Below the pieces are notes generated by a model. The model saw only the letters and a program-made list of their open reading frames with translations, was not told where the DNA came from and made no database searches. From assembly GCF_024508235.1 (NCBI RefSeq), contig NZ_CP101943.1, positions 1,240,001 through 1,304,000 on the forward strand: a stretch of DNA of 64,000 bases, given 5' to 3'. Shown one piece after another: positions 34,402-42,295 of this stretch. Source of the stretch: Halococcus qingdaonensis (lineage in GTDB: Archaea; Halobacteriota; Halobacteria; Halobacteriales; Halococcaceae). The stretch's first letter is position 1, and every line of letters begins with the position of its first letter. Made by a program: the position numbers and the translations under genes.

Positions 34402-34968
34402 ATGAGCACACGAGACGCCACCGATGAAAGCAGCGAAACCCCGAATGCCGAGCAGCAGCTCGTCGCGGTCGACGAAAACGACGAGCCAGAGGGAATCGTC
34501 GAGCGCCTCGACGCCCACACCGGCGACGGCGTTCGTCACCGCGCCTTTACGGCAATGCTGTTCGACGAGATGGGCAACCTCCTGCTCGCCCAGCGCAGCC
34601 CCGAGAAACGGCTCTGGGACGCCGGCTGGGATGGCACCGTGGCCTCCCACCCCCGCGAGGGCGAGGAGCAGCTCGACGCCACGCGCAAACGACTCGAAGA
34701 GGAACTCGGCGTCACGCCCGACCAGTACGACGATCTCCGGGCGACCGACCGCTTCGAGTACAAACGCTACTACTACGACGAGGGGCTCGAATGGGAGGTC
34801 TGCACCGTCCTGAAGGCGACACTCACCGACACCACGATCGATCCCGACGACAGCGAGGTCGGCGGCGTGCTCTGGGTGCCCTACGAACGCCTCCACGAGC
34901 ATCCGCGCTGGTACCGCCAGCTCGATCTCTGTCCCTGGTTCGAGATCGCCATGCGCCGCGACTTCTAA
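34402..34968 (+). CDS. idi: Isopentenyl-diphosphate delta-isomerase, type I-like
   Basis: A 188-residue NUDIX-fold protein. It shows 'VRHRAFTAMLFDEMGNLLLAQRS', 'WDAGWDGTVASHPREGEEQLDATRKRLEEELGV' and 'FEYKRYYYDEGLEWEVCTVLKA'. It interconverts IPP and DMAPP for isoprenoid lipids. The metal and acid-base Glu in 'GLEWEVC' (Glu132) is present. The position of the E. coli catalytic Cys67 ('SVCGHP') reads 'TVASHP' here, so Ala81 replaces Cys. Another Cys (134) is close in sequence to the Glu. The enzyme may use a variant mechanism common in haloarchaea, or be a diverged NUDIX enzyme. Repeat copy B begins six bases after the stop. Confidence 0.85.
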   Translation: MSTRDATDESSETPNAEQQLVAVDENDEPEGIVERLDAHTGDGVRHRAFTAMLFDEMGNLLLAQRSPEKRLWDAGWDGTVASHPREGEEQLDATRKRLEEELGVTPDQYDDLRATDRFEYKRYYYDEGLEWEVCTVLKATLTDTTIDPDDSEVGGVLWVPYERLHEHPRWYRQLDLCPWFEIAMRRDF

Positions 34969-34973
34969 CACGT

Positions 34974-35215
34974 ACCTTTTTACTGCGTCGGGTACGCTCG
35001 CTTCGCTCGCGTACCGCTCCTTGCAAAAAGCTACGCTAAAAACTCCCGCTCGCGCCTGCGGCGCTCGCGGTGAACCGCGCTCACTACGTTCGCGCGGATG
35101 CTACCGCAACCGCTCTGACAGCACCGCCGAAGCCCTCGGGGCGCGCTCACTCCGTTCGCTACTCGCTCGGCTCCGCCTCGCTCGCGCCCCTCGCCCTTCA
35201 TCCACCAGGAGCTGC
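34974..35215 (+). repeat. Modular hairpin-rich intergenic repeat, copy B
   Basis: The copy begins with ACCTTTTTACTGCG (34974-34987), identical to the start of copy C and placed six bases after the idi stop, where the T-run probably ends transcription. Further shared blocks are a 30-nt block at 35069-35098 that matches copy C at 29 positions, CACCGCCGAAGCCCTCG at 35122-35138 (exact in copy D, reverse strand) and a 21-nt block at 35190-35210 (exact in copy D, one mismatch in C). A near-palindrome with arms GGTACGC/GCGTACC lies close to 35000. No gene is present. Confidence 0.82.
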
Positions 35216-35306
35216 GACCGCCATGGCGGCCACGCCACAGCCGCAGCATGGCTGCCGCGAGTGCCGTACCCCAACGGACTTGACTCGTCGGTACTAGTGG
35301 CGGACA

Positions 35307-36218
35307 ATGGCGACGTGTGACGTCTGCGGCAGATCGGAAAACATGCCGTACCACTGCCGACACTGCGGCGGGACCTTCTGTGGCGAGCACCGTCTGCCCG
35401 AGAGCCACGACTGTCCGGGCCTCGACAACTGGAACGATCCCGAGGGCGTCTTCGACAGCGGGTTCGACGACAGCGTGAACAACCGGGGCGGCGGGTCGTC
35501 GGGCTGGCTCTCGGGGCTGCTCGATACCGGCACCGGCGGCCCGCTCGGCTACTTCCGCGGCAACATGACGTTCGTCTTCCTCGGCCTGATGTTCATCACG
35601 TACGCTCTCCAGTGGGTCGTCCTACTGACTGCGCCCTCGTATCACAACGCTCTCTTCGTCATCTCGCCCGAACATCCACTGTACGTCTGGACGTGGTTCA
35701 CGTCGATATTCGCCCACAGCCCCACCAGCATCACACATATCCTGTTCAATGCTATCGTCATCTACTTCTTCGGCCGCATCGTCGAGAGCTACATCGGCTC
35801 GCGCAATTTCACGCTGCTCTTTCTCGGGAGCGGTGCGCTCGCCGGACTCGGACAGATCGGTATCCAGATGCTCCAAGGCGGTTCGACGGGTGCGCTCGGT
35901 GCGAGCGGTGCCGCGCTCGCTATCTTGGGCGTCCTGACGGTGCTCAATCCGAGCCTGCGGGTATATCTCTACTTCTTCATTCCCGTCCCGATCTGGCTGC
36001 TCACCATCGGTTACGTCGTCATCTCCGTTTCGGGCGTGATCGGTGGGCCGGCCATCGGCGGCGTCGCCAACGCCGCCCACCTCGTCGGTTTACTCGTCGG
36101 GCTCGCCTATGGCCAGCGCGTCAAGGGTCGAAAGCGCATGCCCAATCAGCTTCAGTTCGGCGGCGGGCGCGGCGGTGGCGGCATGGGCGGTCCCGGACGC
36201 GGACGGGGACCGTTCTGA
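35307..36218 (+). CDS. Rhomboid-family intramembrane serine protease with N-terminal zinc finger
   Basis: A 303-residue protein. Residues 1-40 are an AN1-type zinc finger (CDVCGRSENMPYHCRHCGGTFC, then GEHRLPESHDC). An acidic, Gly-rich linker leads to six membrane helices from about residue 90. Rhomboid features are 'FAHSPTSITHILFNAIVIYFFG' (helix 2 with conserved His and Asn), 'GALGASGAALAILG' with the catalytic Ser in GxSG, and 'GVANAAHLVGLLVGLAYG' with the catalytic His. The tail is Gly/Arg-rich. It cleaves membrane proteins within the bilayer; the zinc finger may bind a partner. The stop shares one base with the endonuclease V start (TGATG). Confidence 0.9.
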   Translation: MATCDVCGRSENMPYHCRHCGGTFCGEHRLPESHDCPGLDNWNDPEGVFDSGFDDSVNNRGGGSSGWLSGLLDTGTGGPLGYFRGNMTFVFLGLMFITYALQWVVLLTAPSYHNALFVISPEHPLYVWTWFTSIFAHSPTSITHILFNAIVIYFFGRIVESYIGSRNFTLLFLGSGALAGLGQIGIQMLQGGSTGALGASGAALAILGVLTVLNPSLRVYLYFFIPVPIWLLTIGYVVISVSGVIGGPAIGGVANAAHLVGLLVGLAYGQRVKGRKRMPNQLQFGGGRGGGGMGGPGRGRGPF

Positions 36219-37009
36219 TGGAACCCGTCCGTCCGGAGTTCGTCCCCGATCCCGATAGCTCGCGCGAGGAGATGGAGGCCCTCCAGCGCACGGTCGCCGA
36301 CGAAGCGATCTTCGCTGATGAGTTCCCGTTCGATCCCGCAACCGTTTCGATGGCGAACACGCTCACACCCACGACCGGTGACTCGCCCATCGTTGTCGGT
36401 ATCGACCAGGCCTTTCTCGACGAGCGGGCGGTCGGTGCGGTCGTCGCCTTGCGCGACGGCGAGGTGATCGAACGCGCGAGCGCCGCCGTCGACTGCGAGT
36501 TTCCGTATATCCCCGGCCTGCTCTCCTTTCGCGAGGCCGGGGCGATCGTTGCTGCGGTCGGGAATCTCGATACCCAGCCCGACCTCGCGGTGTTCGACGG
36601 CAGCGGGCGCATCCACTACCGTGAGGCGGGTCTCGCCACCCACCTCGGCGTCGTCTTCGATCTCCCGAGCATCGGCGTCGCCAAGAACCTGCTCTGTGGC
36701 AGCCCGCAGGGCTCGCTCGACGGACGTTCAGAGGGTGCGCGCGTCGCCATCGACGCCGACGAGGACGTCGAGGGGACAGACGAGATCATCGGCTACGCGC
36801 TTCAGACGCGCCAGTACGACTCCGGGAATCGCCACATCAACCCGGTCTACGTGAGCCCGGGCCATCGCGTCGGTCCCGAGACGGCCGCGGATCTCGTCGA
36901 GCAGCTCTGCGACGGCTACAAGCTCCCTGAACCGACGCGACTCGCCGACAGCCACGCCGCGACAGCGAAAGGCGAGTTCGGCGAGCGGGCGCGGAACGAC
37001 GGAAGTTAA
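36218..37009 (+). CDS. nfi: Endonuclease V
   Basis: A 263-residue protein. 'IVVGIDQAFLDERAVGAVVAL' carries the first metal Asp of the RNase H-like fold. 'PYIPGLLSFREAGAIVAAV' is the strongly conserved PYIPGxLSFRE signature with the second acidic residue, 'LAVFDGSGRIHYREAGLATHLGVVFDLPSIGVAKNLLCG' the core, and 'INPVYVSPGHRVGPETAADLV' the C-terminal motif. It nicks DNA (or RNA) 3' to deaminated bases such as inosine. The usual third-motif 'DG.G..H' appears as DGSGRIH. It is probably co-translated with the rhomboid gene by a 1-nt overlap. Confidence 0.92.
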   Translation: MEPVRPEFVPDPDSSREEMEALQRTVADEAIFADEFPFDPATVSMANTLTPTTGDSPIVVGIDQAFLDERAVGAVVALRDGEVIERASAAVDCEFPYIPGLLSFREAGAIVAAVGNLDTQPDLAVFDGSGRIHYREAGLATHLGVVFDLPSIGVAKNLLCGSPQGSLDGRSEGARVAIDADEDVEGTDEIIGYALQTRQYDSGNRHINPVYVSPGHRVGPETAADLVEQLCDGYKLPEPTRLADSHAATAKGEFGERARNDGS

Positions 37010-37037
37010 CTACCCGGCCCGAGAGGAATGGGATAGA

Positions 37038-37859
37038 ATGGCGAAAACCGTACTCATCACGGGCTGTTCGTCGGGCATCGGCCGCGCGACGGCCGAGGCC
37101 TTCCTCGACGCCGAATGGACCGTCTACGCGACCGCCCGTGACGACGCCGACGTCTCGAATCTCGAACTGGCGGGCTGCGAGACCGCCGCGCTCGACGTGA
37201 CCGACGACGATCAGGTCGAGAGCGTCGTCGAGCGGATCGTCGAGGAGACCGACAGGATCGACTGTCTGGTGAACAACGCGGGCTACGGCCAGTTCGGACC
37301 GATCGAGGACGTCCCCACCGAACGGGCCCGTGAGCAATTCGAGACCAACACCCTCGGCCCGCACCGACTGATTCGGGCCGTCCTCCCACATATGCGTGAC
37401 CGCGGACGCGGCCGCATCATCAACGTTTCGAGCACTGCCGGCCGCTTCGCCACCCCGGGTCGTGGCGTCTACGCCGGCTCGAAATCCGCGCTCGAAGCGA
37501 TGTCTGAGTCGTTGCGCACGGAGGTCGCCGACTACGGCATCGACGTCTCGGTCGTCGCACCTGGCCCGGTCGCCACCGCATTCGACGAGCGCGCCGGTGA
37601 CGAACTCGACGGGCTCGAACGATCGGGTGCCTACGAGGTGTTCTACGACTACTTCGAGGATTACCGGACCGTGGTCGAGGGCGGTGTCGGCACCGTCAGC
37701 CCCGCTGACGTCGCCGATGCGATCCTCGATGCAGCGGTCGCACCCGATCCGCCGGCGCGCTATCCCGTCGGAACGCTCGCGGGGGTCGCCGAGTACGCTC
37801 GCTTCCTCCCTGCCGGCGTGCGCAACTCGCTCTACGATCTCGTCCGCCGCTTCGTGTAG
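37038..37859 (+). CDS. Short-chain dehydrogenase/reductase
   Basis: A 273-residue classical SDR. 'KTVLITGCSSGIGRATAEAFLDAEWTVYATARD' has TGxxxGIG and an Arg after the second strand, which suggests NADP(H). 'DCLVNNAGYGQFGPIEDV' is the NNAG motif, 'IINVSSTAGRFATPGRGVYAGSKSALEAMSESL' has catalytic Ser, Tyr and Lys, and 'VVAPGPVATAF' follows. The C-terminal region ('PVGTLAGVAEYARFLPAGVRNSLYDLVRRFV') resembles retinol dehydrogenase or sterol-type SDRs. Substrate unknown. It starts 28 nt after endonuclease V on the same strand. Confidence 0.88.
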   Translation: MAKTVLITGCSSGIGRATAEAFLDAEWTVYATARDDADVSNLELAGCETAALDVTDDDQVESVVERIVEETDRIDCLVNNAGYGQFGPIEDVPTERAREQFETNTLGPHRLIRAVLPHMRDRGRGRIINVSSTAGRFATPGRGVYAGSKSALEAMSESLRTEVADYGIDVSVVAPGPVATAFDERAGDELDGLERSGAYEVFYDYFEDYRTVVEGGVGTVSPADVADAILDAAVAPDPPARYPVGTLAGVAEYARFLPAGVRNSLYDLVRRFV

Positions 37860-37984
37860 CTCGAAATCAACTATACGTATAGACCGGCAGCCGAGTGGAT
37901 CCCTCGGCAAACGTGGCTATCGACGCTCTCAGCACAGGCGATAGGAACTGATGACGAGATTACCGGATCGTCGTCGACGAGCAG

Positions 37985-38647
37985 TCAGGATCTTTCGGTG
38001 AGCTGCAGGTAGAGAAACGCCTGCATCCCGGCCAGAAACGAGTCCATGATGAGGACGCCACCGATCTCCGCGACGAACGCCGACTGCACGATCCCGAACA
38101 ACGAAACGAGAACGACGAGCCCACAGACGAACACGAGCGTGACCGCGAACGCGGTGGCGAGGACGGAGCCGTTCATCAGTCGCCAGCTCGTGGTGAGCGC
38201 CTCGGCCGGCCCGTACCCGTCGATCATCACCGCCGGCGTGGAGAGAAACAGTCGCAGATAGAGATACAGTCCGGGGAGGGCGAACACGAAGAACCCGATC
38301 CAACCGATACTGCCCGGAACGGCGAGCGCCATCCCACCGACGAGCACCGACAGATACGACGCGACCGTCGCGAGAAACGCCATGAACAGCCGGAGCAGAA
38401 ACGGCGAATCCGTGCGCGTCCGTCCACCGAGCGCTCGGTAGGCGATAACGACCCCGACGAGGATCAGCAACAGCCGTGCCGCAACGCCGGTGAACGGCGG
38501 GAGTACGATCCCGAATAGACCTGAAACGATAAACAGACCGATGATGGCTGGCGATTGCCGGATGGCGTCGACCGCTCCGCGAAGAACGGCGATCATCGAA
38601 GGTCCTGCAAGCGGCGATGACTCCGTCGACATGGGTTCGACATGCAT
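37985..38647 (-). CDS. Multi-pass membrane protein (DUF7847-like paralogue)
   Basis: A 220-residue protein (alternative start at Met6, 38632) with about five hydrophobic helices, such as 'IIGLFIVSGLFGIVLPPF', 'LLLILVGVVIAYRAL', 'ATAFAVTLVFVCGLVVLVSLFGIVQSAF' and 'GVLIMDSFLAGMQAFLYLQL'. The segment 'LSTPAVMIDGYGPAEALTTSWRLMNGS' corresponds to 'FDALTDSWRLTSGHR' style sequence in the 23139-23993 gene, pointing to paralogy. Function unknown. The AT-rich stretch after 38650 is the divergent promoter region shared with gatE. Confidence 0.75.
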   Translation of the reverse strand: MHVEPMSTESSPLAGPSMIAVLRGAVDAIRQSPAIIGLFIVSGLFGIVLPPFTGVAARLLLILVGVVIAYRALGGRTRTDSPFLLRLFMAFLATVASYLSVLVGGMALAVPGSIGWIGFFVFALPGLYLYLRLFLSTPAVMIDGYGPAEALTTSWRLMNGSVLATAFAVTLVFVCGLVVLVSLFGIVQSAFVAEIGGVLIMDSFLAGMQAFLYLQLTERS

Positions 38648-38865
38648 CGGTGGGGATGAACAACGTTGTGATTTCTATCGAATAGTGTTCAAACAATAGT
38701 TATATCGTTTTGTCCCTACTCTATTCGAATCGTTCAATAGTATCGATCATCGTCTCAGTTCGCCAACTCCTCCGAGGGCCGTTCGACGGTAGAGCCGGTC
38801 CGGTACAGCGACGGGACGCCGGCGACTGGACGGGTTTTTGTCGCTGGACGCCACACGACGTGGTA

Positions 38866-40752
38866 ATGAGCGCGGAGCACGCCGACCACGAGTACGATTA
38901 CGAGGAGCTGGGTCTCGTCGCCGGGCTGGAGATCCACCAACAGCTCGATACGGCATCGAAACTGTTCTGTGGCTGTCCGACGGACCGGCGTGAGCCCGAA
39001 GAGTCGACTCATCGCTTCCAGCGGTATCTCCATCCGACGAAGAGTGAACTCGGCGAGATCGATGTCGCGGCGCTCGAAGAGGCGAGCGTCGAGCGCGAAT
39101 TCGAGTATCTGGCCTTCGACTCGACCTGTCTCGTGGAGGCCGACGAGGAACCACCCCATCGGATCGACGACGAAGCGATCGAGACCGTCCTGGAGATCGC
39201 CGGCCTGCTCGATATGACGCCCGTCGACGAGGCCCACGTGATGCGCAAGATCGTCGTCGACGGCTCGAACACGTCGGGGTTCCAGCGCTCGGCACGCGTC
39301 GCCGGTGACGGTGAAATCAGCACCTCCGAGGGCACGGTTGGCATCGAGGACATGGAGCTCGAAGAGGAGAGCGCCGGTCGCGTCGCCGAGACCGACGCCG
39401 GGGTGCGCTACGCGCTCGATAGACTCGGAATCCCGCTCGTCGAGATCGGCACGAAACCCGACATCGGCTCGCCGGCTCAGGCCAAGGAGGCCGCCGAGCG
39501 CATCGGCATGCTGCTGCGCTCCACAGGAAAAGTCAAGCGCGGACTCGGCACGATCCGTCAGGACGTCAACGTCTCGATCGCCGAGGGCGCGCGCGTCGAG
39601 CTCAAGGGCGTCCAGAGCCTCGACGACATCGACGACATCGTGCGCAACGAGGCCGGCCGGCAGGTCGCGCTCCTCGACATCCGCGAGGAACTCGAAGATC
39701 GTGATGCAAATGTCAGCCAGCCCGCGGACGTTTCGTCGGTGTTCGACGGAACCGACAGCGGGCTCATCGGCGGCGCGCTCTCCGGGGATGGGGTGGCGAT
39801 GGCCGTCCGTCTGGAGGGGTTCGACGGGCTCGTCGGTCGCGAACTCCAGCCCGACCGCCGCCTGGGCACCGAGTTCGCCGATCACGCCAAGCGCCACGGC
39901 GTCGGTGGGATCTTCCACACCGACGAGCTGCCGGCCTACGGCGTCACCGCGGACGAAGTCACGGCGCTGCGCGAGGCGGTCGAGACGGACGAAGAGGATG
40001 CGGTGGCGATGGTCGCGGCCGAGCCCGATAGCGCGCAAGCGGCCATCGAAGCGGTCGCCGACCGCGCGCAGGCGGCCATCGACGGCGTACCCGAGGAGAC
40101 CCGTGGAGCGAACGACGACGGCACGACACGCTATCTCAGACCGCTCCCGGGCGCGGCGCGGATGTACCCCGAGACGGACGTCCCTCCCGTGGAACTCGAC
40201 TTCGAGGGGATCGAGACGCCCGAACTCCTCACCGAACGGGTCGAGCGCTACCGGTCGGAACTCGGGCTCGACGCCGGGCTCGCCGAGCAGGTCGCTTACG
40301 GTCGGCGGATGAGCCTGTTCGAGGCGGCCGTCGAGCGCGGTGTCGATCCAACGCTCGCGGCCGGCACGGTCGAAAGCACCGCGACCGAACTCCGGCGCGA
40401 CGGCGTTCCGATCGAGAACGTGGACGACGAGCGGTTCCTCGCCGTGTTCGAGCTCTATCAGGACGGCGAGGTGACGAGCGAGGGGATCCCCGACCTGCTC
40501 GCGGCGATCGCCGAGAACCCCGAACTCTCCCCGGCCGAGGCCGCCGAGCGCGAGGGGCTCGGGAGCGCGGGCGACGACGAGGTGCGCGAGGCCGTCGTCG
40601 AGGTCGTCGAGCGAAACGAAGAACAGGTCGAACAGCAGGGGATGGGCGCGTTCTCCGGACTGATGGGCGAGTGCATGGGCGCGCTCGGCGGCCGTGCGGA
40701 GGGTGACGAGGTGAGCGAACTGCTGCGCGAGGAGATCCAGAAGCGGACCTGA
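38866..40752 (+). CDS. gatE: Glu-tRNA(Gln) amidotransferase subunit E
   Basis: A 628-residue protein, the full length of archaeal GatE. 'GLVAGLEIHQQLDTASKLFCGCPT' is the GatB/GatE N-terminal catalytic signature with cysteines. 'IVVDGSNTSGFQRSARVAGDGEI' and 'EIGTKPDIGSPAQAKEAAERIG' belong to the kinase-like core, and an AspRS-type inserted domain lies near 380-440. The C-terminal YqeY-like tail contains 'SGLMGECMGALGGRAEGDEVSELLREEI'. With GatD it turns Glu-tRNA(Gln) into Gln-tRNA(Gln). The ATG at 38866 was selected because the upstream in-frame residues are not family sequence. No gatD is in the window. Confidence 0.95.
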   Translation: MSAEHADHEYDYEELGLVAGLEIHQQLDTASKLFCGCPTDRREPEESTHRFQRYLHPTKSELGEIDVAALEEASVEREFEYLAFDSTCLVEADEEPPHRIDDEAIETVLEIAGLLDMTPVDEAHVMRKIVVDGSNTSGFQRSARVAGDGEISTSEGTVGIEDMELEEESAGRVAETDAGVRYALDRLGIPLVEIGTKPDIGSPAQAKEAAERIGMLLRSTGKVKRGLGTIRQDVNVSIAEGARVELKGVQSLDDIDDIVRNEAGRQVALLDIREELEDRDANVSQPADVSSVFDGTDSGLIGGALSGDGVAMAVRLEGFDGLVGRELQPDRRLGTEFADHAKRHGVGGIFHTDELPAYGVTADEVTALREAVETDEEDAVAMVAAEPDSAQAAIEAVADRAQAAIDGVPEETRGANDDGTTRYLRPLPGAARMYPETDVPPVELDFEGIETPELLTERVERYRSELGLDAGLAEQVAYGRRMSLFEAAVERGVDPTLAAGTVESTATELRRDGVPIENVDDERFLAVFELYQDGEVTSEGIPDLLAAIAENPELSPAEAAEREGLGSAGDDEVREAVVEVVERNEEQVEQQGMGAFSGLMGECMGALGGRAEGDEVSELLREEIQKRT

Positions 40753-40758
40753 GGGCCC

Positions 40759-41592
40759 TCACTCCGTGTCGCGATCGGGACTGAGAAAGGCCGGGCGCAG
40801 GCCGCCGAGTGCGGGCACCGGAAGCACGCGCTCGGGATCGACGCGCCGGGAGACCCAGTAGGCGACACCCACCAGGACGACCGCGAAGGCGGCGTCGGTG
40901 AGCCAGTGGATCCCCAAATAGAAGGTCGAGAGCACGATGAGGCCGGCGAGGGCGAACGCGGCGGCGGCGTATCGCGGTCCGGCCTTTCTGGCGTAGAGCG
41001 CGGCGAGCACCGACAGTCCGGTGTGGAGGCTCGGGAACGCCTTGACCATCGTGTCGGTGGCGAGCATGCCCGCCCTGATGATCGGGCTCACGTCGAAGAT
41101 GAGCGGCCGGACCGCCACCGCCGGGTAGAGCGCCGGGATCCCGACCGGGACGAAGACGAAGAAGGGGACCGCGAGCAGAACGAGGACGACGTACGCGAGC
41201 GCGTAGCGCCGCGCCTCGCGCTCGTCGTGGGCCTTGAGCTTGAAATAGGTGAACAGGACGATCGTCGGAAAGCCGACGAGATAGGCGGCGGTGAACAGCA
41301 GCGTGAGCGGTTCGCTCGTCACCGACTGGAAGGCCGCGACGACAGGCCCCTCGAACTCATAGATGAGCCACGTGAACGTCCGGTCGGCGTGAAAACGGTG
41401 GGCGATCGTGTTCACGAGGTTGGTGACGATCCAGGCGACGCCGAGATATTTCCAGTCGGTCCGGAGGAACTCCTTGACGAAACCCACGGGGTCGAGCCGC
41501 GGGAGGAAGACGATCGCGGCGACGCCCATCGCGAGCAGCGAGCCGAGCGCGACCGAGAGCGTGTACGCCGTCGGCAGCGAGACCGCGAGCAT
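40759..41592 (-). CDS. PAP2-type phosphatase/inositolphosphotransferase-like membrane protein
   Basis: A 277-residue membrane protein with about six or seven helices. PAP2/Aur1-like motifs are 'MVKAFPSLHTGLSVLAALY' (Pro-Ser-x-His) and 'STFYLGIHWLTDAAFAVVLVG' (Ser...His-x-x-x-Asp). The basic first motif is less clear. Such enzymes cleave lipid phosphates or transfer phosphoryl head groups on the outer face of the membrane. The preferred start is Met 41592 (MLAVSLPTAYTLSVALG), which begins the first helix; Met 41640 is also possible. The stop is six bases from the gatE stop on the other strand. Confidence 0.82.
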   Translation of the reverse strand: MLAVSLPTAYTLSVALGSLLAMGVAAIVFLPRLDPVGFVKEFLRTDWKYLGVAWIVTNLVNTIAHRFHADRTFTWLIYEFEGPVVAAFQSVTSEPLTLLFTAAYLVGFPTIVLFTYFKLKAHDEREARRYALAYVVLVLLAVPFFVFVPVGIPALYPAVAVRPLIFDVSPIIRAGMLATDTMVKAFPSLHTGLSVLAALYARKAGPRYAAAAFALAGLIVLSTFYLGIHWLTDAAFAVVLVGVAYWVSRRVDPERVLPVPALGGLRPAFLSPDRDTE

Positions 41593-41692
41593 CGGCGGGA
41601 ATCGACGGAGACCGCACAAAGCCGTTGTGATTCCGCCCATCCCACTCGCCCTCGACGGACGATTTATTACTCGTCGTCGGCTATCGACGGGC

Positions 41693-42295
41693 GTGCTCGA
41701 CGTGGTATCGCTGCCCGTCTGGCTGCTCGGGATGGCGCTCGGGGCCGGCTCGCTGCTGGTGGTCGCCGGCGTCTTCGCCCTCGGCGCGCGGCTGTTCCCG
41801 TCGGCCCCGATCGACGACACGAGCGCTGATCGGACGGAAAGCGGGGCGAGTGGCGACGCCAAACGCCGCCGTGAGATCCGCGACTATCTCGAGACGATCG
41901 GCGAGTCGTTCGTCGAGAACCATCCGATCGAGAGCCGATCGGTCGCCTTCTATCTGCCCGAACGCGACGTCGCGATCACGTTCGACCCGCGGGCGTACTA
42001 CCGCCTCCGGCGCTCGTCGACCCACGCTGTTCTGGTCGAACACGAACTGCCCGGCGTCCACCTCGGTTCACGACTCCCCTTCGAGACGCCGGCCCTCGAT
42101 ATCGATGACGGGGAGATCGACCCCGCGAGCGCTGCCTTCGCGGTTCTCGATGTCCCGACCGAAGCGAGCGCGCGCGAAGTCACTGCCGCCTACCGTGAGA
42201 AAGTCAAACGAGTCCATCCCGACCACGGCGGCGATCACGAGGAGTTCAAGCGCGTGCGCGAGGCCTACACGACCGCGAAGGAACGCGCCGGTTAG
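41693..42295 (+). CDS. Membrane-anchored J-domain protein
   Basis: A 200-residue protein read from a GTG at 41693 (VLDVVSLPVWLLGMALGAGSLLVVAGVFALGARLF), which gives one N-terminal membrane helix. The middle is an uncharacterised soluble domain ('FYLPERDVAITFDPRAYYRL', 'HELPGVHLGSRLPFETPAL'). The C-terminus (about 150-200) is a J-domain, 'AFAVLDVPTEASAREVTAAYREKVKRVHPDHGGDHEEFKRV', with the HPD tripeptide needed to stimulate Hsp70/DnaK. It would recruit DnaK to the membrane. An ATG at 41729 would remove part of the helix. It overlaps the convergent regulator gene stop by 4 nt. Confidence 0.85.
   Translation: MLDVVSLPVWLLGMALGAGSLLVVAGVFALGARLFPSAPIDDTSADRTESGASGDAKRRREIRDYLETIGESFVENHPIESRSVAFYLPERDVAITFDPRAYYRLRRSSTHAVLVEHELPGVHLGSRLPFETPALDIDDGEIDPASAAFAVLDVPTEASAREVTAAYREKVKRVHPDHGGDHEEFKRVREAYTTAKERAG

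Noticed and set aside
32657-34411. A 584-codon minus-strand frame extending the PHP gene far upstream
   Set aside because: Beyond the GTG at 33364 it is antisense to the well-supported lipid-kinase gene and has no family sequence. Long antisense frames are common in GC-rich haloarchaeal DNA.
35031-35408. Minus-strand frames through repeat copy B (Arg/Glu/Ser-rich peptides)
   Set aside because: They run through a repeat found at several places and into the rhomboid promoter. Such peptides are by-products of the repeat.
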